Source: Glandiceps talaboti (Eukaryota; Hemichordata; Enteropneusta; Spengelidae). From it: DNA of 64,000 bases. Shown piece after piece: positions 26,201 to 45,726 of the stretch (positions are counted from its first letter, which is position 1; every line of letters starts with the position of its first letter). A program made the translations under genes and the position numbers. Under the pieces are notes generated by a model. That model worked only from the letters and a program-made list of their open reading frames with translations, was not told the DNA's origin and searched no databases. The stretch spans positions 4,671,501-4,735,500 of the forward strand of contig NC_135556.1 in NCBI RefSeq assembly GCF_964340395.1. Direction: 5' to 3'.

Positions 26201-29200
26201 GTCTCTTGGCAAGGGTTATTTTGCTATCACTGTGGACACCATACTTGAATCCTACAAGATTACAAATTGTAAACGTACCTGTCATGTACCAGTATACCCT
26301 GTCTGGAGCTGGTATGTGACGCCAGTGAAGCTGAGATACTTCTATATGTCTGACTGGGTATCTTTACTTCTGATGACATCCTTGGACTAACATCTTCTTT
26401 CTCATGACCAAGACTACCTTGATTGGATGTTTTACATATCTTAGACTTCTTGGCTGAAAATATCTTTGTTGGTGTACATGCTCTGCTAAACATACAATCC
26501 AATACAATGTCTTTGGTGAGATAGTGAAGAGAGTGGAGTGTTTTCATTTGTCTTTGGTGAGATAGTGACGAGAGTGGAGTGTTTTCATCTGTCTTTGGTG
26601 AGATAGTGAAGAGAGTGGAGTGTTTTCATTTGTCTTTGGTGAGATAGTGAAGAGAGTGGAGTGTTTTCATTTGTCTTTGGTGAGATAGTGACGAGAGTGG
26701 AGTGTTTTCATCTGTCTTTGGTGAGATAGTGAAGAGAGTGGAGTGTTTTCATTTGTCTTTGGTGAGATAGTGACGAGAGTGGAGTGTTTTCATTTGTCTT
26801 TGGTGAGATAGTGAAGAGAGTGGAGTGTTTTCATTTGTCTTTGGTGAGATAGTGACGAGAGTGGAGTGTTTTCATTTGTCTTTGGTGAGATAGTGACGAG
26901 AGTGGAGTGTTTTCATTTGTCTTTGGTGAGATAGTGACGAGAGTGGAGTGTTTTCATTTGTCTTTGGTGAGAAAGTGACGAGAGTGGAGTGTTTTCATTT
27001 GTCTTTGGTGAGATAGTGACGAGAGTGGAGTGTTTTCATTTGTCTTTGGTGAGATAGTGACGAGAGTGGAGTGTTTTCATTTGTCTTTGGTGAGATAGTG
27101 ACGAGAGTGGAGTGTTTTCATTTGTCTTTGGTGAGATAGTGACGAGAGTGGAGTGTTTTCATTTGTCTTTGGTGAGAAAGTGACGAGAGTGGAGTGTTTT
27201 CATTTGTCTTTGGTGAGATAGTGACGAGAGTGGAGTGTTTTCATTTGTCTTTGGTGAGATAGTGACGAGAGTGGAGTGTTTTCATTTGTCTTTGGTGAGA
27301 TAGTGACGAGAGTGGAGTGTTTTCATTTGTCTTTGGTGAGAAAGTGACGAGAGTGGAGTGTTTTCATTTGTCTTTGGTGAGATAGTGACGAGAGTGGAGT
27401 GTTTTCATTTGTCTTTGGTGAGATAGTGACGAGAGTGGAGTGTTTTCATTTGTCTTTGGTGAGATAGTGACGAGAGTGGAGTGTTTTCATTTGTCTTTGG
27501 TGAGATAGTGACGAGAGTGGAGTGTTTTCATTTGTCTTTGGTGAGATAGTGACGAGAGTGGAGTGTTTTCATTTGTCTTTGGTGAGATAGTGACGAAAGT
27601 GGAGTGTTTTCATTTGTCTTTGGTGAGATAGTGACGAGAGTGGAGTGTTTTCATTTGTCTTTGGTGAGATAGTGACGAGAGTGGAGTGTTTTCATTTGTC
27701 TTTGGTGAGATAGTGACGAGAGTGGAGTGTTTTCATTTGTCTTTGGTGAGATAGTGACGAGAGTGGAGTGTTTTCATTTGTCTTTGGTGAGATAGTGACG
27801 AGAGTGGAGTGTTTTCATCTGTCTTTGGTGAGATAGTGACGAGAGTGGAGTGTTTTCATTTGTCTTTGGTGAGATAGTGAAGAGAGTGGAGTGTTTTCAT
27901 TTGTCTTTGGTGAGATAGTGACGAGAGTGGAGTGTTTTCATCTGTCTTTGGTGAGATAGTGAAGAGAGTGGAGTGTTTTCATTTGTCTTTGGTGAGATAG
28001 TGAAGAGAGTGGAGTGTTTTCATTTGTCTTTGGTGAGATAGTGACGAGAGTGGAGTGTTTTCATTTGTCTTTGGTGAGATAGTGAAGAGAGTGGAGTGTT
28101 TTCATTTGTCTTTGGTGAGATAGTGAAGAGAGTGGAGTGTTTTCATTTGTCTTTGGTGAGATAGTGACGAGAGTGGAGTGTTTTCATTTGTCTTTGGTGA
28201 GAAAGTGACGAGAGTGGAGTGTTTTCATTTGTCTTTGGTGAGATAGTGACGAAAGTGGAGTGTTTTCATTTGTCTTTGGTGAGATAGTGACGAGAGTGGA
28301 GTGTTTTCATTTGTCTTTGGTGAGATAGTGACGAGAGTGGAGTGTTTTCATTTGTCTTTGGTGAGATAGTGACGAGAGTGGAGTGTTTTCATTTGTCTTT
28401 GGTGAGATAGTGACGAGAGTGGAGTGTTTTCATTTGTCTTTGGTGAGATAGTGACGAGAGTGGAGTGTTTTCATTTGTCTTTGGTGAGATAGTGACGAGA
28501 GTGGAGTGTTTTCATTTGTCTTTGGTGAGAAAGTGACGAGAGTGGAGTGTTTTCATTTGTCTTTGGTGAGATAGTGACGAGAGTGGAGTGTTTTCATTTG
28601 TCTTTGGTGAGATAGTGACGAGAGTGGAGTGTTTTCATTTGTCTTTGGTGAGATAGTGACGAGAGTGGAGTGTTTTCATTTGTCTTTGGTGAGATAGTGA
28701 CGAGAGTGGAGTGTTTTCATTTGTCTTTGGTGAGAAAGTGACGAGAGTGGAGTGTTTTCATTTGTCTTTGGTGAGATAGTGACGAGAGTGGAGTGTTTTC
28801 ATTTGTCTTTGGTGAGATAGTGACAAGAGTGGAGTGTTTTCATTTGTCTTTGGTGAGATAGTGACGAGAGTGGAGTGTTTTCATTTGTCTTTGGTGAGAA
28901 AGTGACGAGAGTGGAGTGTTTTCATTTGTCTTTGGTGAGATAGTGACGAGAGTGGAGTGTTTTCATTTGTCTTTGGTGAGATAGTGACGAGAGTGGAGTG
29001 TTTTCATTTGTCTTTGGTGAGATAGTGACGAGAGTGGAGTGTTTTCATTTGTCTTTGGTGAGATAGTGACGAGAGTGGAGTGTTTTCATTTGTCTTTGGT
29101 GAGATAGTGACGAGAGTGGAGTGTTTTCATTTGTCTTTGGTGAGATAGTGACGAAAGTGGAGTGTTTTCATTTGTCTTTGGTGAGATAGTGACGAGAGTG

Positions 29201-30197
29201 GAGTGTTTTCATTTGTCTTTGGTGAGATAGTGACGAGAGTGGAGTGTTTTCATTTGTCTTTGGTGAGATAGTGACGAGAGTGGAGTGTTTTCATTTGTCT
29301 TTGGTGAGATAGTGACGAGAGTGGAGTGTTTTCATTTGTCTTTGGTGAGATAGTGAAGAGAGTGGAGTGTTTTCATTTGTCTTTGGTGAGATAGTGACGA
29401 GAGTGGAGTGTTTTCATCTGTCTTTGGTGAGATAGTGAAGAGAGTGGAGTGTTTTCATTTGTCTTTGGTGAGATAGTGACGAGAGTGGAGTGTTTTCATT
29501 TGTCTTTGGTGAGATAGTGAAGAGAGTGGAGTGTTTTCATTTGTCTTTGGTGAGATAGTGAAGAGAGTGGAGTGTTTTCATTTGTCTTTGGTGAGATAGT
29601 GACGAGAGTGGAGTGTTTTCATTTGTCTTTGGTGAGATAGTGATGAGAGTAAAACCAATAAACTATTAAAATTGCCTACCTTTAAGTGTAAATTTGAGTA
29701 TTTTTTATCCGGACAAAATTTTAAAAAGAACAGATTCCTAAGGGGACTTATGCCATCTGCTAGTCTAGTGATGAGCATAGATTACTGAATCAGAAGATAA
29801 TCTTGTTTGCATGCCATGGCTGTGTGTGCTCATAATTTTTCCACCAAATTAAATTGATTTAGCTAATTCCTTAATAATTACCAAGGACTTCGATGTGACA
29901 GTTAGAATCAAGTCAAAGACGCACTGCCACACCCTGCCATGCCATGCCAGTATGATTGGACTCAAAGTCTACTTACAAGGTAGTTGTAGATAGATCCTGG
30001 ACATATTTTACTTTCTTCTGATCTGACATCTGTTGCCATAACTTTTGTACTTTCCTGTGGATTTGCTGGGGTGTCAGGAATGGGTACTTCACAGCCATCT
30101 GACTTTTATGGCGATTACAAAATATTTTGTAATAATCCTTGGTACATGACATCTTTGGTGATAGTGATCGTCTCCAGGATGGCTTTCGACTTGACAT
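19055..30197 (-). CDS. Unrecognised HMG-box-like nuclear protein with FGF motif
   Basis: Coding exons in transcript order: 30197-29977, 26482-26279, 25573-24301, 23852-23740 and 19130-19055. All junctions are GT/AG with matching phase, giving about 628 aa. Residues about 17-66 (YYKIFCNRHKSQM ... QKLWQQMSDQKKVKY) look like an HMG box. The rest is low-complexity, Ser/Thr/Asn/Asp-rich and probably disordered, with a basic patch (KKGTRTQTLRRSTRTKPW) and a CFGFVDSDDDIES segment at about 416-428. FGF motifs in acidic context mediate cohesin/PDS5 contacts in WAPL and sororin; that link is inference. The body of exon 3 is open for over 1.2 kb, so the gene is secure. The final exon is less so because a 4.6-kb intron precedes it and further exons could hide there. 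I do not recognise the family. Confidence 0.7.
20006..20405. repeat. Tandem repeat of about 120 bp, left part
   Basis: Units built on GGCTGTTGCTATGGGCGTGG and TTTTTTGAATGTTTATTCA. The array continues beyond the transposon at 22165-22590, so the two halves were one array before insertion. A diverged relative lies near 32420-32530. Confidence 0.8.
20406..22164. mobile_element. DNA transposon, 1759 bp, TA target duplication
   Basis: The left end GGGGCAACATCAAAAGTTC and right end (complement) GGGGCGACGTCAAAAGATC match, and a second inverted block AACTTAATTGCTTAAGTTAG / AACTTAATTGCTTTAGTTTG follows about 33 bp in, so the terminal repeat spans about 54 bp. TA flanks both sides. The insertion splits a local repeat whose intact copies read GTCTATTAAACC (about 20287 and 22387), giving the empty site directly. 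A 150-codon ORF lies on the - strand inside. TA duplication and GGGG termini leave an ISL2EU-like or other superfamily open. It lies in the last intron of the HMG-like gene. Confidence 0.85.
21598..22050 (-). CDS. ORF inside the TA-flanked transposon, function unknown
   Basis: 150 codons starting MANLVRFQGCFYLKN and ending KYVKNMFES. The C-terminal half is charged and helical-looking (LANKIWELNIKEQQGKSRAG, KNDRRSLAEFMSQEVESKQS). The N-terminal half has several cysteines and aromatic residues but no motif I can name, and no complete catalytic triad is visible. CpG density here is higher than in the flanks. It may be a remnant transposase or accessory protein, an exon of a split transposase, or chance. 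Confidence 0.35.
   Translation of the reverse strand: MANLVRFQGCFYLKNCVQSVRFISGTRFSFQICCKIGVWERGGYPKCAYAHFISWRRRDTKGSSNFLVHICSPHTIYKCPSNDFLKLANKIWELNIKEQQGKSRAGVQESATKLWHAKYKNDRRSLAEFMSQEVESKQSILKYVKNMFES
22165..22590. repeat. Tandem repeat of about 120 bp, right part
   Basis: Continuation of the array interrupted at 20405. It contains GGCTGTTGCCATGGGCGTGG, ATACACCACTGTTTGGCTG and CTATTAAACCCTGTTGTTA, the last preserving an uninterrupted transposon target site. Confidence 0.8.
22590..23665. repeat. Dispersed repeat with (AC)n tail
   Basis: Repeated blocks of the type CAATCTGCTCAGTAGTTTTGG and TTTTTTGACCAAAAATCACA. A pure (AC)n run at about 23130-23208 ends in (ACAG)n. A second copy at about 23430-23605 ends in a much shorter CACACACAGACAGACAG tail. 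The same family appears at 30890-31780. The varying tail and repeated 3' part suggest a SINE- or CR1-like retroelement family, unproven. Confidence 0.6.
24301..25573 (-). CDS. Large central exon of the HMG-like gene
   Basis: This exon is 1273 nt and open throughout. The acceptor is CTGTATTCAG|AGAAAAGG at 25573 and the donor is CTCAG|GTAAGT at 24301. It reads through a duplicated EKDNREKDG stretch, acidic and Thr-rich segments, and a C-terminal Ser-rich run (SYSLRSLGSLSNLSS) typical of a phosphorylated disordered region. The CFGF motif is encoded at 24753-24742. Confidence 0.85.
26510..29648. repeat. Minisatellite, 41-bp unit, about 76 copies
   Basis: Unit GAGATAGTGACGAGAGTGGA plus GTGTTTTCATTTGTCTTTGGT. 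Variants GAAGAGAG for GACGAGAG and CATCTG for CATTTG cluster in three places (about 26510-26850, 27800-28150, 29340-29640), while the stretches between are near-uniform. It fills most of the first intron of the - strand gene and stops about 25 bp from the acceptor of exon 2. Every unit carries a donor-like GGTGAGAT on the + strand, antisense to the gene. Confidence 0.97.
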
Positions 30198-30889
30198 TGT
30201 GTTCTGAGAATCAAGGAATGAATGAATGAATTGGTTCTTACTTGACAAGCAATTATAGAGTACATATGCAGTATTGTATGGAAAACTAGTTGATAGGAAG
30301 AGAGGGGATGGCATTCTAACTGTTTCCCCGAGCAGAATTAGACGGCCAATCTACTGTAAGTACACATGCTAGATTTGCCATCCAATTATACTGATGATGA
30401 TTCACTTTGGAATTAATGAACATTGACAAAAGAAAGTTTAATCAGTGCATAATACAATGTTTAGTGTCAGAACAATTGCCATAAATAGGAGATTGAGTGA
30501 CAGGTTTGTTGAGAATTTAAAAAAAAAAATTGCGTTGTCGCACCACTTTAGACAAAATTTCTTCACCAAAAACAATTTTTTTTTTTGCTAAACTACAGTA
30601 CTAGGATGATGCACACTTTAAAAGTGGTTATTAATAACACAATGTGATTATTCTTTGACATAAGAGGTGCAGTCAGCATTAGTAATATCTGTGTGACCAG
30701 AAAAATTTTGAATTTTACATCACTCCAACGAAAGCTGCAGTATACATTTAACAGACATATTCTACAGAGTAGCAACACTTTAATTCGAATCTGCATTGAC
30801 TAGGATGGCCACATACATTCTTTAAAACTTTTGGAGAAATTATAAGAGTGTTGTGTACTGTACAAGGTGGTTCTTGTTTAATATTATTG

Positions 30890-31780
30890 TCTTTAGTTTT
30901 AGTCTCATTGACCAAGTACTTGCTGAGATTTATGTTTTTGACCCAAATTCACATTTTTACACCTAATTTGCATATCACACAAGATCATTATATGCTTGAT
31001 ATTTGTTCATCTATACACACCCAGATGTATCCCCCATCAAATCAGTCCAATCTGCTCAGTAGTTTTGGAATTAAAGAACTTTTGACCAAAAAGACACATT
31101 TTTAGCCCTAATTTGCATATCACTAATGGAATCATCATGTAATGAATTAATCTAAATTAACAAGCCCAAAAGAACAGTCCCACCAAATTTCAGGCCAATC
31201 TGCTCAGGAGTTATGGAGTTTAAGTTTTTTGACCGAAAATCACATTTTTTGACCCAATAATGGCTCTTTCAGCTAAATTGCACCATATCCCAAGCAAATC
31301 TAAATTAACATGCCCCTAGGAACATTTCCACCAACTTTCAGGCCAATCTGCCCAGTAGTTTTTGAGTTTAGCTTTTTTGACCAAAAATCACATTTTTTGA
31401 CCCAATAATGGTTCTTTCAGCTAAATTGCACCATATCCCAAACAAATCTAAATGAACATGCCCCTAACAACATCCCAATCAAATTTCAGGCCAATCTGCC
31501 TGGTCAGTAGTTTTGGAGTTTAAGGTTTTTTTACCAAAAATCGCATTCTTTGACCAAAAAATGACTGTAGGTCGGCTAAACTGCATCAAATCCCAAAGCA
31601 AATTGACGTGTACATGTGTATATGTAAGTCATAGTTCATTATCCATTTACTAAGTTTGAAAGAAATTGGTCAATGAACGTCCAAGAAATGGCTCTGGACT
31701 GCAGACGGACAGACGGACGGATGGATGGAGCCCAATTTATAAGCCCCCATCCTGGACTATGTCCGGCTGGGGGCTAAAAA
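30890..31780. repeat. Dispersed repeat of the 22590 family
   Basis: Several copies of CAATCTGCYCAGTAGTTTT and TTTTTTGACCAAAAATCACA in tandem, ending in GACGGACAGACGGACGGATG and TGTCCGGCTGGGGGC. The last part matches the 10785 repeat in opposite orientation, linking the two repeats into one family. Confidence 0.6.
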
Positions 31781-33224
31781 CTAGCAGGCTACTAGCAAGG
31801 GTACTAGAGTTGAAGTTTAGTTTATTTTTAACTCTGGCCTACAGACAAATACATTTGCAGCAAAAGTATTATATGTACAACGGCGTAGCAATGGACAATT
31901 CAGTAATTCACGCTCTGACTTAACCCAGGAAAAAAACCAATAATCTCACAATGTTTGAATTCCTGTGCCAAAATCCTTTTAAAAATCACTTATTATATAT
32001 TTATAAATAAAGTGCTAGGAACAAGCAACTTCAACAGAGTATAACTCATCTGAAACTGCAGTGATTTTGATTGTGACAGAAGGACGGTCTTCGTTTTTGG
32101 TCATTGAAGACACTTACTAACCGTTGATTTTTTCCAATGAATACTTTCTGAGTCAATAGTTAAAATCTGTAAAGACCCGAAGTATCATTTTACACAATGT
32201 TCGGCAGTCTTCTGAGAGAGTTGAGAACAAAAGGCATGCTTGAAGGACAATCTTGACAGTAAGAAGTGGGATTAAGAGCCCCATTCACACCTAATACAAT
32301 AGGCAATAATATTGCTAGTCTGTTCTTGTAGTGGTCTAAGCTTATTAGTTACGGTATATGACCATGGAGGTATAAGGGAAGATCACCCCTATACCTCTAT
32401 GGTTATATATTGATGCATAATTTTACTGTTGGTATGGGCAGTATCTTTGTTGCTGGGTCAATTATGTCAAACTTTTGAAAGTTTATCCACTTGCATAACT
32501 ATCCATGTTGTTATTTTTTTTGCAATATGCAAAGGCTCCTGCTAGAAAATTGTAACATTTAGCCTCTGAATTAGCCAATCTAAAAACATTTTCACCAATT
32601 TCAGTGACCATTTGCCATTGCTTAGGGCTTCAAAATGGTGCAATATAGTTACTTGCTATCAATATAATTACTTGATAGAAGATGTATACATCCCGGGTAT
32701 ACATACATCATCATATTACATGGAATGCTTGAAGTGATTTTCAATCACATGACCACATGGATAATAACAGGCGTTTACGTTGAATATAAAGATTGGATAA
32801 TCATCACACCAGATGCCTCGCATGGAATACGTGTTGTTACGACGTTTGATGTTTGTTAACCTACGTACGGCCGGTATATCAAACCATCGCTGACGCAAAA
32901 GTTCACTTATATTCACATTGTATATACATGTACATGTATATAATTATAAGGGCGTGACAGTGACAATGACAACATTTTGGTGGGACAATCTATACTTTGT
33001 TCTTGTGTACTACCACAATAAACCATGCCATAAACACAGTCCTTCCTCCCTCCTCATTAAAAAATATACCCATTCTCGAGGCACATGTGACTTTGATGGT
33101 GGCAAAAAGTTCTCTGACAAATGATGTTGCCCTACCTTAGATTGTATTATTTGATTCGCGACTTTGTTTCCCGAAAGATTCAGTATATATATGTCCGCCT
33201 CATGAGCCTACCTAAACTTCTGCT

Positions 33225-33280
33225 TGCTACTCGCTGGACGCGGGAGATCGAGCGGCGGCGCGGTGTATTTGTTGTTTTGT
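33225..33280. promoter_or_regulatory. CpG-rich patch, candidate promoter or 5' UTR exon
   Basis: GACGCGGGAGATCGAGCGGC and GGCGCGGTG form the densest CpG cluster in the gap between the divergent genes. On the - strand it is followed by GAAGTTTAG|GTAGGC, a possible splice donor that would suit an untranslated first exon of the HMG-like gene. This is inference from composition only. Confidence 0.3.
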
Positions 33281-33757
33281 TAATGAGTTAGGAGAATTTC
33301 GTATCATATCAGACACGACGTAAATAATTACACACAGTCACAAGCTAGTTAGCTCAGAAACACGACTACGATGTAAATCATTCCATATGTATTACTCAAC
33401 ATTTCAATTTTCGAATTTAAAACACACGTCCTGTAGAGATTTAATCATTTTCATAAAATTCATACGTTATGGACCCATGATATGCAAGTACAAGAAAGTA
33501 GGGGTGCCATATTAAATTTTGATAGTTGCAAACGAATTTATGCACGGTTTACTGGATGCAAATCATCATATACTATATTTAACATGATTTTATAAATAAT
33601 TTACAAATAAAAATACGTTATTCACTTGGGCCCAGTGGATTTGTATATCTAATTTTGACAGTGTGCATCTCATGTAACATCACCATAACTATTAATGGTA
33701 TGGCCGGTCACGTACGCACTGGCAATGGGGGGGGGGGGGGGTGAGCTGCTCGACACT

Positions 33758-33834
33758 TAGCTCTGGATGTATGCGCTACGATGTTGTTCGATGGAAAGAC
33801 GTGTCGAACATCGTAGCGCATACATCCAGAGCTA
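33758..33834. mobile_element. 77-bp foldback element with 9-bp target duplication
   Basis: Left arm TAGCTCTGGATGTATGCGCT continuing ACGATGTT, right arm the exact complement AACATCGT continuing AGCGCATACATCCAGAGCTA. The only difference is a 3-base bulge near the tip. The direct repeat CTCGACACT is perfect on both sides (33749-33757 and 33835-33843). A 9-bp duplication is typical of Mutator-like elements. Confidence 0.85.
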
Positions 33835-33989
33835 CTCGACACTCTGCTTCACTTTTTCTGAATCAAAATGTTGAGACTACATGACTTGTAACAATTGTAT
33901 TTCGGCAATTTAAGGACACAATCACAATGGTTAGAATATATATACCAAGTAATTTCCCGCAACTTTTATACAACCTGACATTACACGAG

Positions 33990-34317
33990 TATTGGGTATT
34001 TATTTTGGAAATTTTTTTTATCATGGCTTACTACTTGAAAAATCTATGTGAAACAAAATATGCCAAGTGCTTGTTTGAATCAATTACAAAATATTCATAA
34101 ATGTGTAAAATCTTTTGTTTAATATTGCATGTACAATAACAAACTTTTACATTTTTTATATAGCTTTTTTGCAATGTATTGAGTTACAAAAAACACAGTT
34201 GGTAAATGTTGTTTGACATTGATTTTTTTCAAGTGAAAATGTGATGATAATTAAGCTGTTTTATAAATCCAAAATCCAAACTAAATACCCCAATCCTCAT
34301 CCATATGGCCACTTTAA
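33990..34317. mobile_element. Decayed copy of the TTAA MITE
   Basis: Shares GTATTGGGTATTTATTTTGG, TGCAATGTATTGAGTTACAA and CCAATCCTCATCCATATGGC with the intact element at 48577-48916. The left terminus is eroded; the right terminus GGCCACTTTAA is intact. Confidence 0.75.
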
Positions 34318-34882
34318 TATAATTCTTGCCCAGGGGTGTTTTCTTGTAGTTTGGGAAATTCTGCAAGTATGCTAATTTTGTTAATTTTCTTGTACTATTA
34401 AATGTTATATGTTCTCAAAGTCTGCTGTAGCAAATATTTAAGTACGTTTGAACTATGATGTATGCCTAAATTACACGTATTTCTAAATATGGTCGGCTAA
34501 AACCACAGGGGAACACATGTTTTTCCATCTTTGTTTTCAGCCACATGCGTGCCTGAGCCCCAGTTATCGAGTCCCTTTTGAACCTTCTTTATCAATGCCA
34601 CATATCTAGATTTTAATATGTACTCTTTGAAAATTATCTGATGCTAGTTATAGACAAGCATTGGAATAAATTACAATCAAAATTTATGGTACACATATAA
34701 TCTATATCGAAAATAAAAGTAGTCAAAAACATGCGTAAATAGTTACACACATTCCTCCAGCTCCTCTCCCTAAGCCCTGGCCATGCATGCAAACATAGCG
34801 GGCGCTTTCATTGATGAATATACAGAAACATAGAGGGTTCAATTTTATGGAAGCAAATTTTAAAGTTAGAAGGTCCAAAATC

Positions 34883-42956
<8,074 letters not shown>

Positions 42957-43029
42957 CATTGGCAGGAAAATTATGAACTTGTGTGGCACAGATGATAGGA
43001 CATTATCAATTATCAACTGTGATGCTTCC

Positions 43030-43035
43030 AATAAA
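43030..43035 (+). terminator. Candidate CTSO polyadenylation signal
   Basis: AATAAA, 74 bases after the CTSO stop codon and followed by GT-rich sequence (TGTTGTGG). The position is reasonable for a short 3' UTR. Confidence 0.5.
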
Positions 43036-45726
43036 TGTTGTGGACAACTCCAAGTGTGAAGGCAACACCAGGTGTAAAACTACAAACCAGTCTTGTAAAT
43101 GACATCATCAGATTTATTTCATCTACCAACAAAAATTGGTAACCCTACCCATAACACAAGAACGTTAATGAAGCCATCATTTGACTGCTTACAGTGAATT
43201 CTTATGCTATGATGTGAACTCACAAGAGATACTGTACAGTAATACATTTACATAAACAATGCTCAGATTTGAATCGGCAGTCTCACCATCAGATGTTTAC
43301 TTTTTGAAACTAAATGTTTGACATTGTACTCAGAGTACCCAGTGCTTGCAAACAATAACTGATGAACACATTGATATTCAAGCATTGCCTACCTGTAAAC
43401 TTGAGAACGGCTATCGCTACACTATTCCGCTATCCTAACTGTCATTTTGAATTTTTGAATTTGTGCTCCAGAAACATGTAGGCTAATTCAGATATTTGTT
43501 GACAGTTAACTTCATACTGTGATAATATATTCTTTTGCAATTAATGGCATTGCCCAAATTAACAGACGATGTATGGCTAACGTTCTTCTATCACATATGG
43601 TTCATGAAATGGCCTCGAACAGTTCGTCATGTTTCCAGTTATTTTTCGAGCCATAAATGGTCATTATGTAGTTTTAAATATAATTGGAAATATCTTTGAA
43701 ACAACTATGCAAATGAAAGGTGCATTTCAAATTTATGTTTTACACTATGGTCATGAATACTTTTGAGTCGTTGACTACCGATGTATAATATACACATGAT
43801 ATATTTCACTAATGGAGACCACATCAAGGGATGTTAGTCACATTTGACAAAACAGATAGTCAAGAAGATATTGGTCAACAAATTCCAGTGTTCTTGCTAA
43901 TGTTTAGAAATCTATGTAACAGACAGGGGCTCACATACTTACTTATATTTCCATACCTTAATAGTACATCCCTGACGATGCTGACAGAAACTCTGGGATT
44001 TCCTTCCATTAAATTTATTGACTGTGAGATGAAATTTCCATTTGATATTATGAACCCAGAGTCCATCAGTATTTATTATGGTAGCGCCATACATTTACTA
44101 CAGTTCACATGATACATGGAATGTGGCCATACTTTTGATAGGGAACCTGAGTAGAATATGTATCTTTAGAACTCAGGTACATGTAGATTTTACCCACTTT
44201 AATACCATGGTACAGGAGGAGAACCCTGATAAAATGACTGGGAAACTCAGGAAGATTTTACCTACTTACCACCCTTGACAAAAATACTGCTAAGAAACCC
44301 TGATAAAATGATTGGTTCCACCTCTGAACAAACCATTGAATTCATACAATTAATCACTCAAAGATTAATGACTCCTTTGATATGGTCTGTATTACATGAA
44401 AATGTGAGGTGCAGTCAGTAGCTGTGTGTGTGTGTGTGTGTGTCATTCAAAAAACACTAACCTTGTATGACAAGTATTGTGATATCTTAGGGTTGTACTA
44501 ACTGAACAGATACATTTGTTGAATATTTTGTCATCCAGAAATTCAATGTATATTTAGCCCTAATCATAAAAAAACAATATATTGTGTGGGATTTCTTTTA
44601 TTTGGAACTCAATAAGAGAGAGAGAACTAATGGTAAATTTACAAATTTGTTTTATATATTCAGTATTGAATTTTGATTTCTGAATAGAAACTTCAGTGAA
44701 AGCCTTCAGATATATCGATGAAAGTGATATTGAAGACAAATTCTGAGATATATCATTCATAATTATTCATAATATTTACATCATACTTGAAATGTTTTAT
44801 GGAGATCAACATTTTGTGACTATTTTATTATTTACATTTTTCTACTGTAATCAGTCATATTTCAACCAAAATTTTAAAATCTGTAAAAAAAAATGATAAT
44901 AAAGCAATGTTTGATGGATAACTGTTTTATTGAACTATTTTTGAATACGAATACATTGAATGGAGTGTTCTAACGTAAAATGTTACTTAAACAAAGTTCT
45001 TCAATTCTCTCCAAACTTTACCATATGAAAGTTTATTTCTGGTCATTTTGAAATAATAAAAGAAATTTGGGGTTTCACCATCTTGTTTTCAAGAGAATCC
45101 TCAATCTTTTATTTTCCCATAGCGTTAACACAGTCGTCGGCAGCCATATTGGATTCTTAATTTTAATTAATTTGACCTCTGAAAATCAATTTGACCTCAA
45201 CTTAAAAATTCTTTGTGGTAACCACTTTTTTTTAAAATTGAAAATGGGTTTGAGTTTTCTGGAACAAAATAACAAAAAATGTTAAACAGTTCATTTCTGA
45301 GGTGCATTCTACATCTACTGTTGTCGTGTACATCGAGTAGTGATGCCACACATAAATCTCTTCAAAACAGTATGGGAAATGTAGTACATGTATATCTGTG
45401 GATATTGAAATTCTACAACATACAGTCATCAAAATAAACAGACTGTAAAGTGCACCTTTTAACTTTAACTTACCAAATGAGTATGTAATCCAAAACATAA
45501 TATCATGTCTGTCCTTTATCATAGTTTAAATGTAATATTAAAACCCAGTAGTAGTAACATCTCACTTAGTTTTATTTCATTTTCTTCAATTGGAAAATAC
45601 ACTTGAATATTTACTGAAATGGCTCTGTCTGTCTAAGTTAACTGAATTACCTGTTGACTAGTCATTGATGGCACTACATACACAGGATTGATGTCTGTGT
45701 GTAAACAATTATGAAAGCGGTATTGA

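Larger units (their letters stand above)
30198..34882. other. Region between the divergent HMG-like gene and CTSO
   Basis: It should contain both promoters. An acceptor-like TTGATTCTCAG|AACAC lies just before the - strand start codon, so that gene probably has an upstream 5' UTR exon. A CpG-rich patch at about 33225-33275 is a candidate for it. Other contents are a dispersed repeat (30890-31780), small hairpins, a 77-bp foldback element and a decayed MITE. No further coding exon is recognised. Confidence 0.5.
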
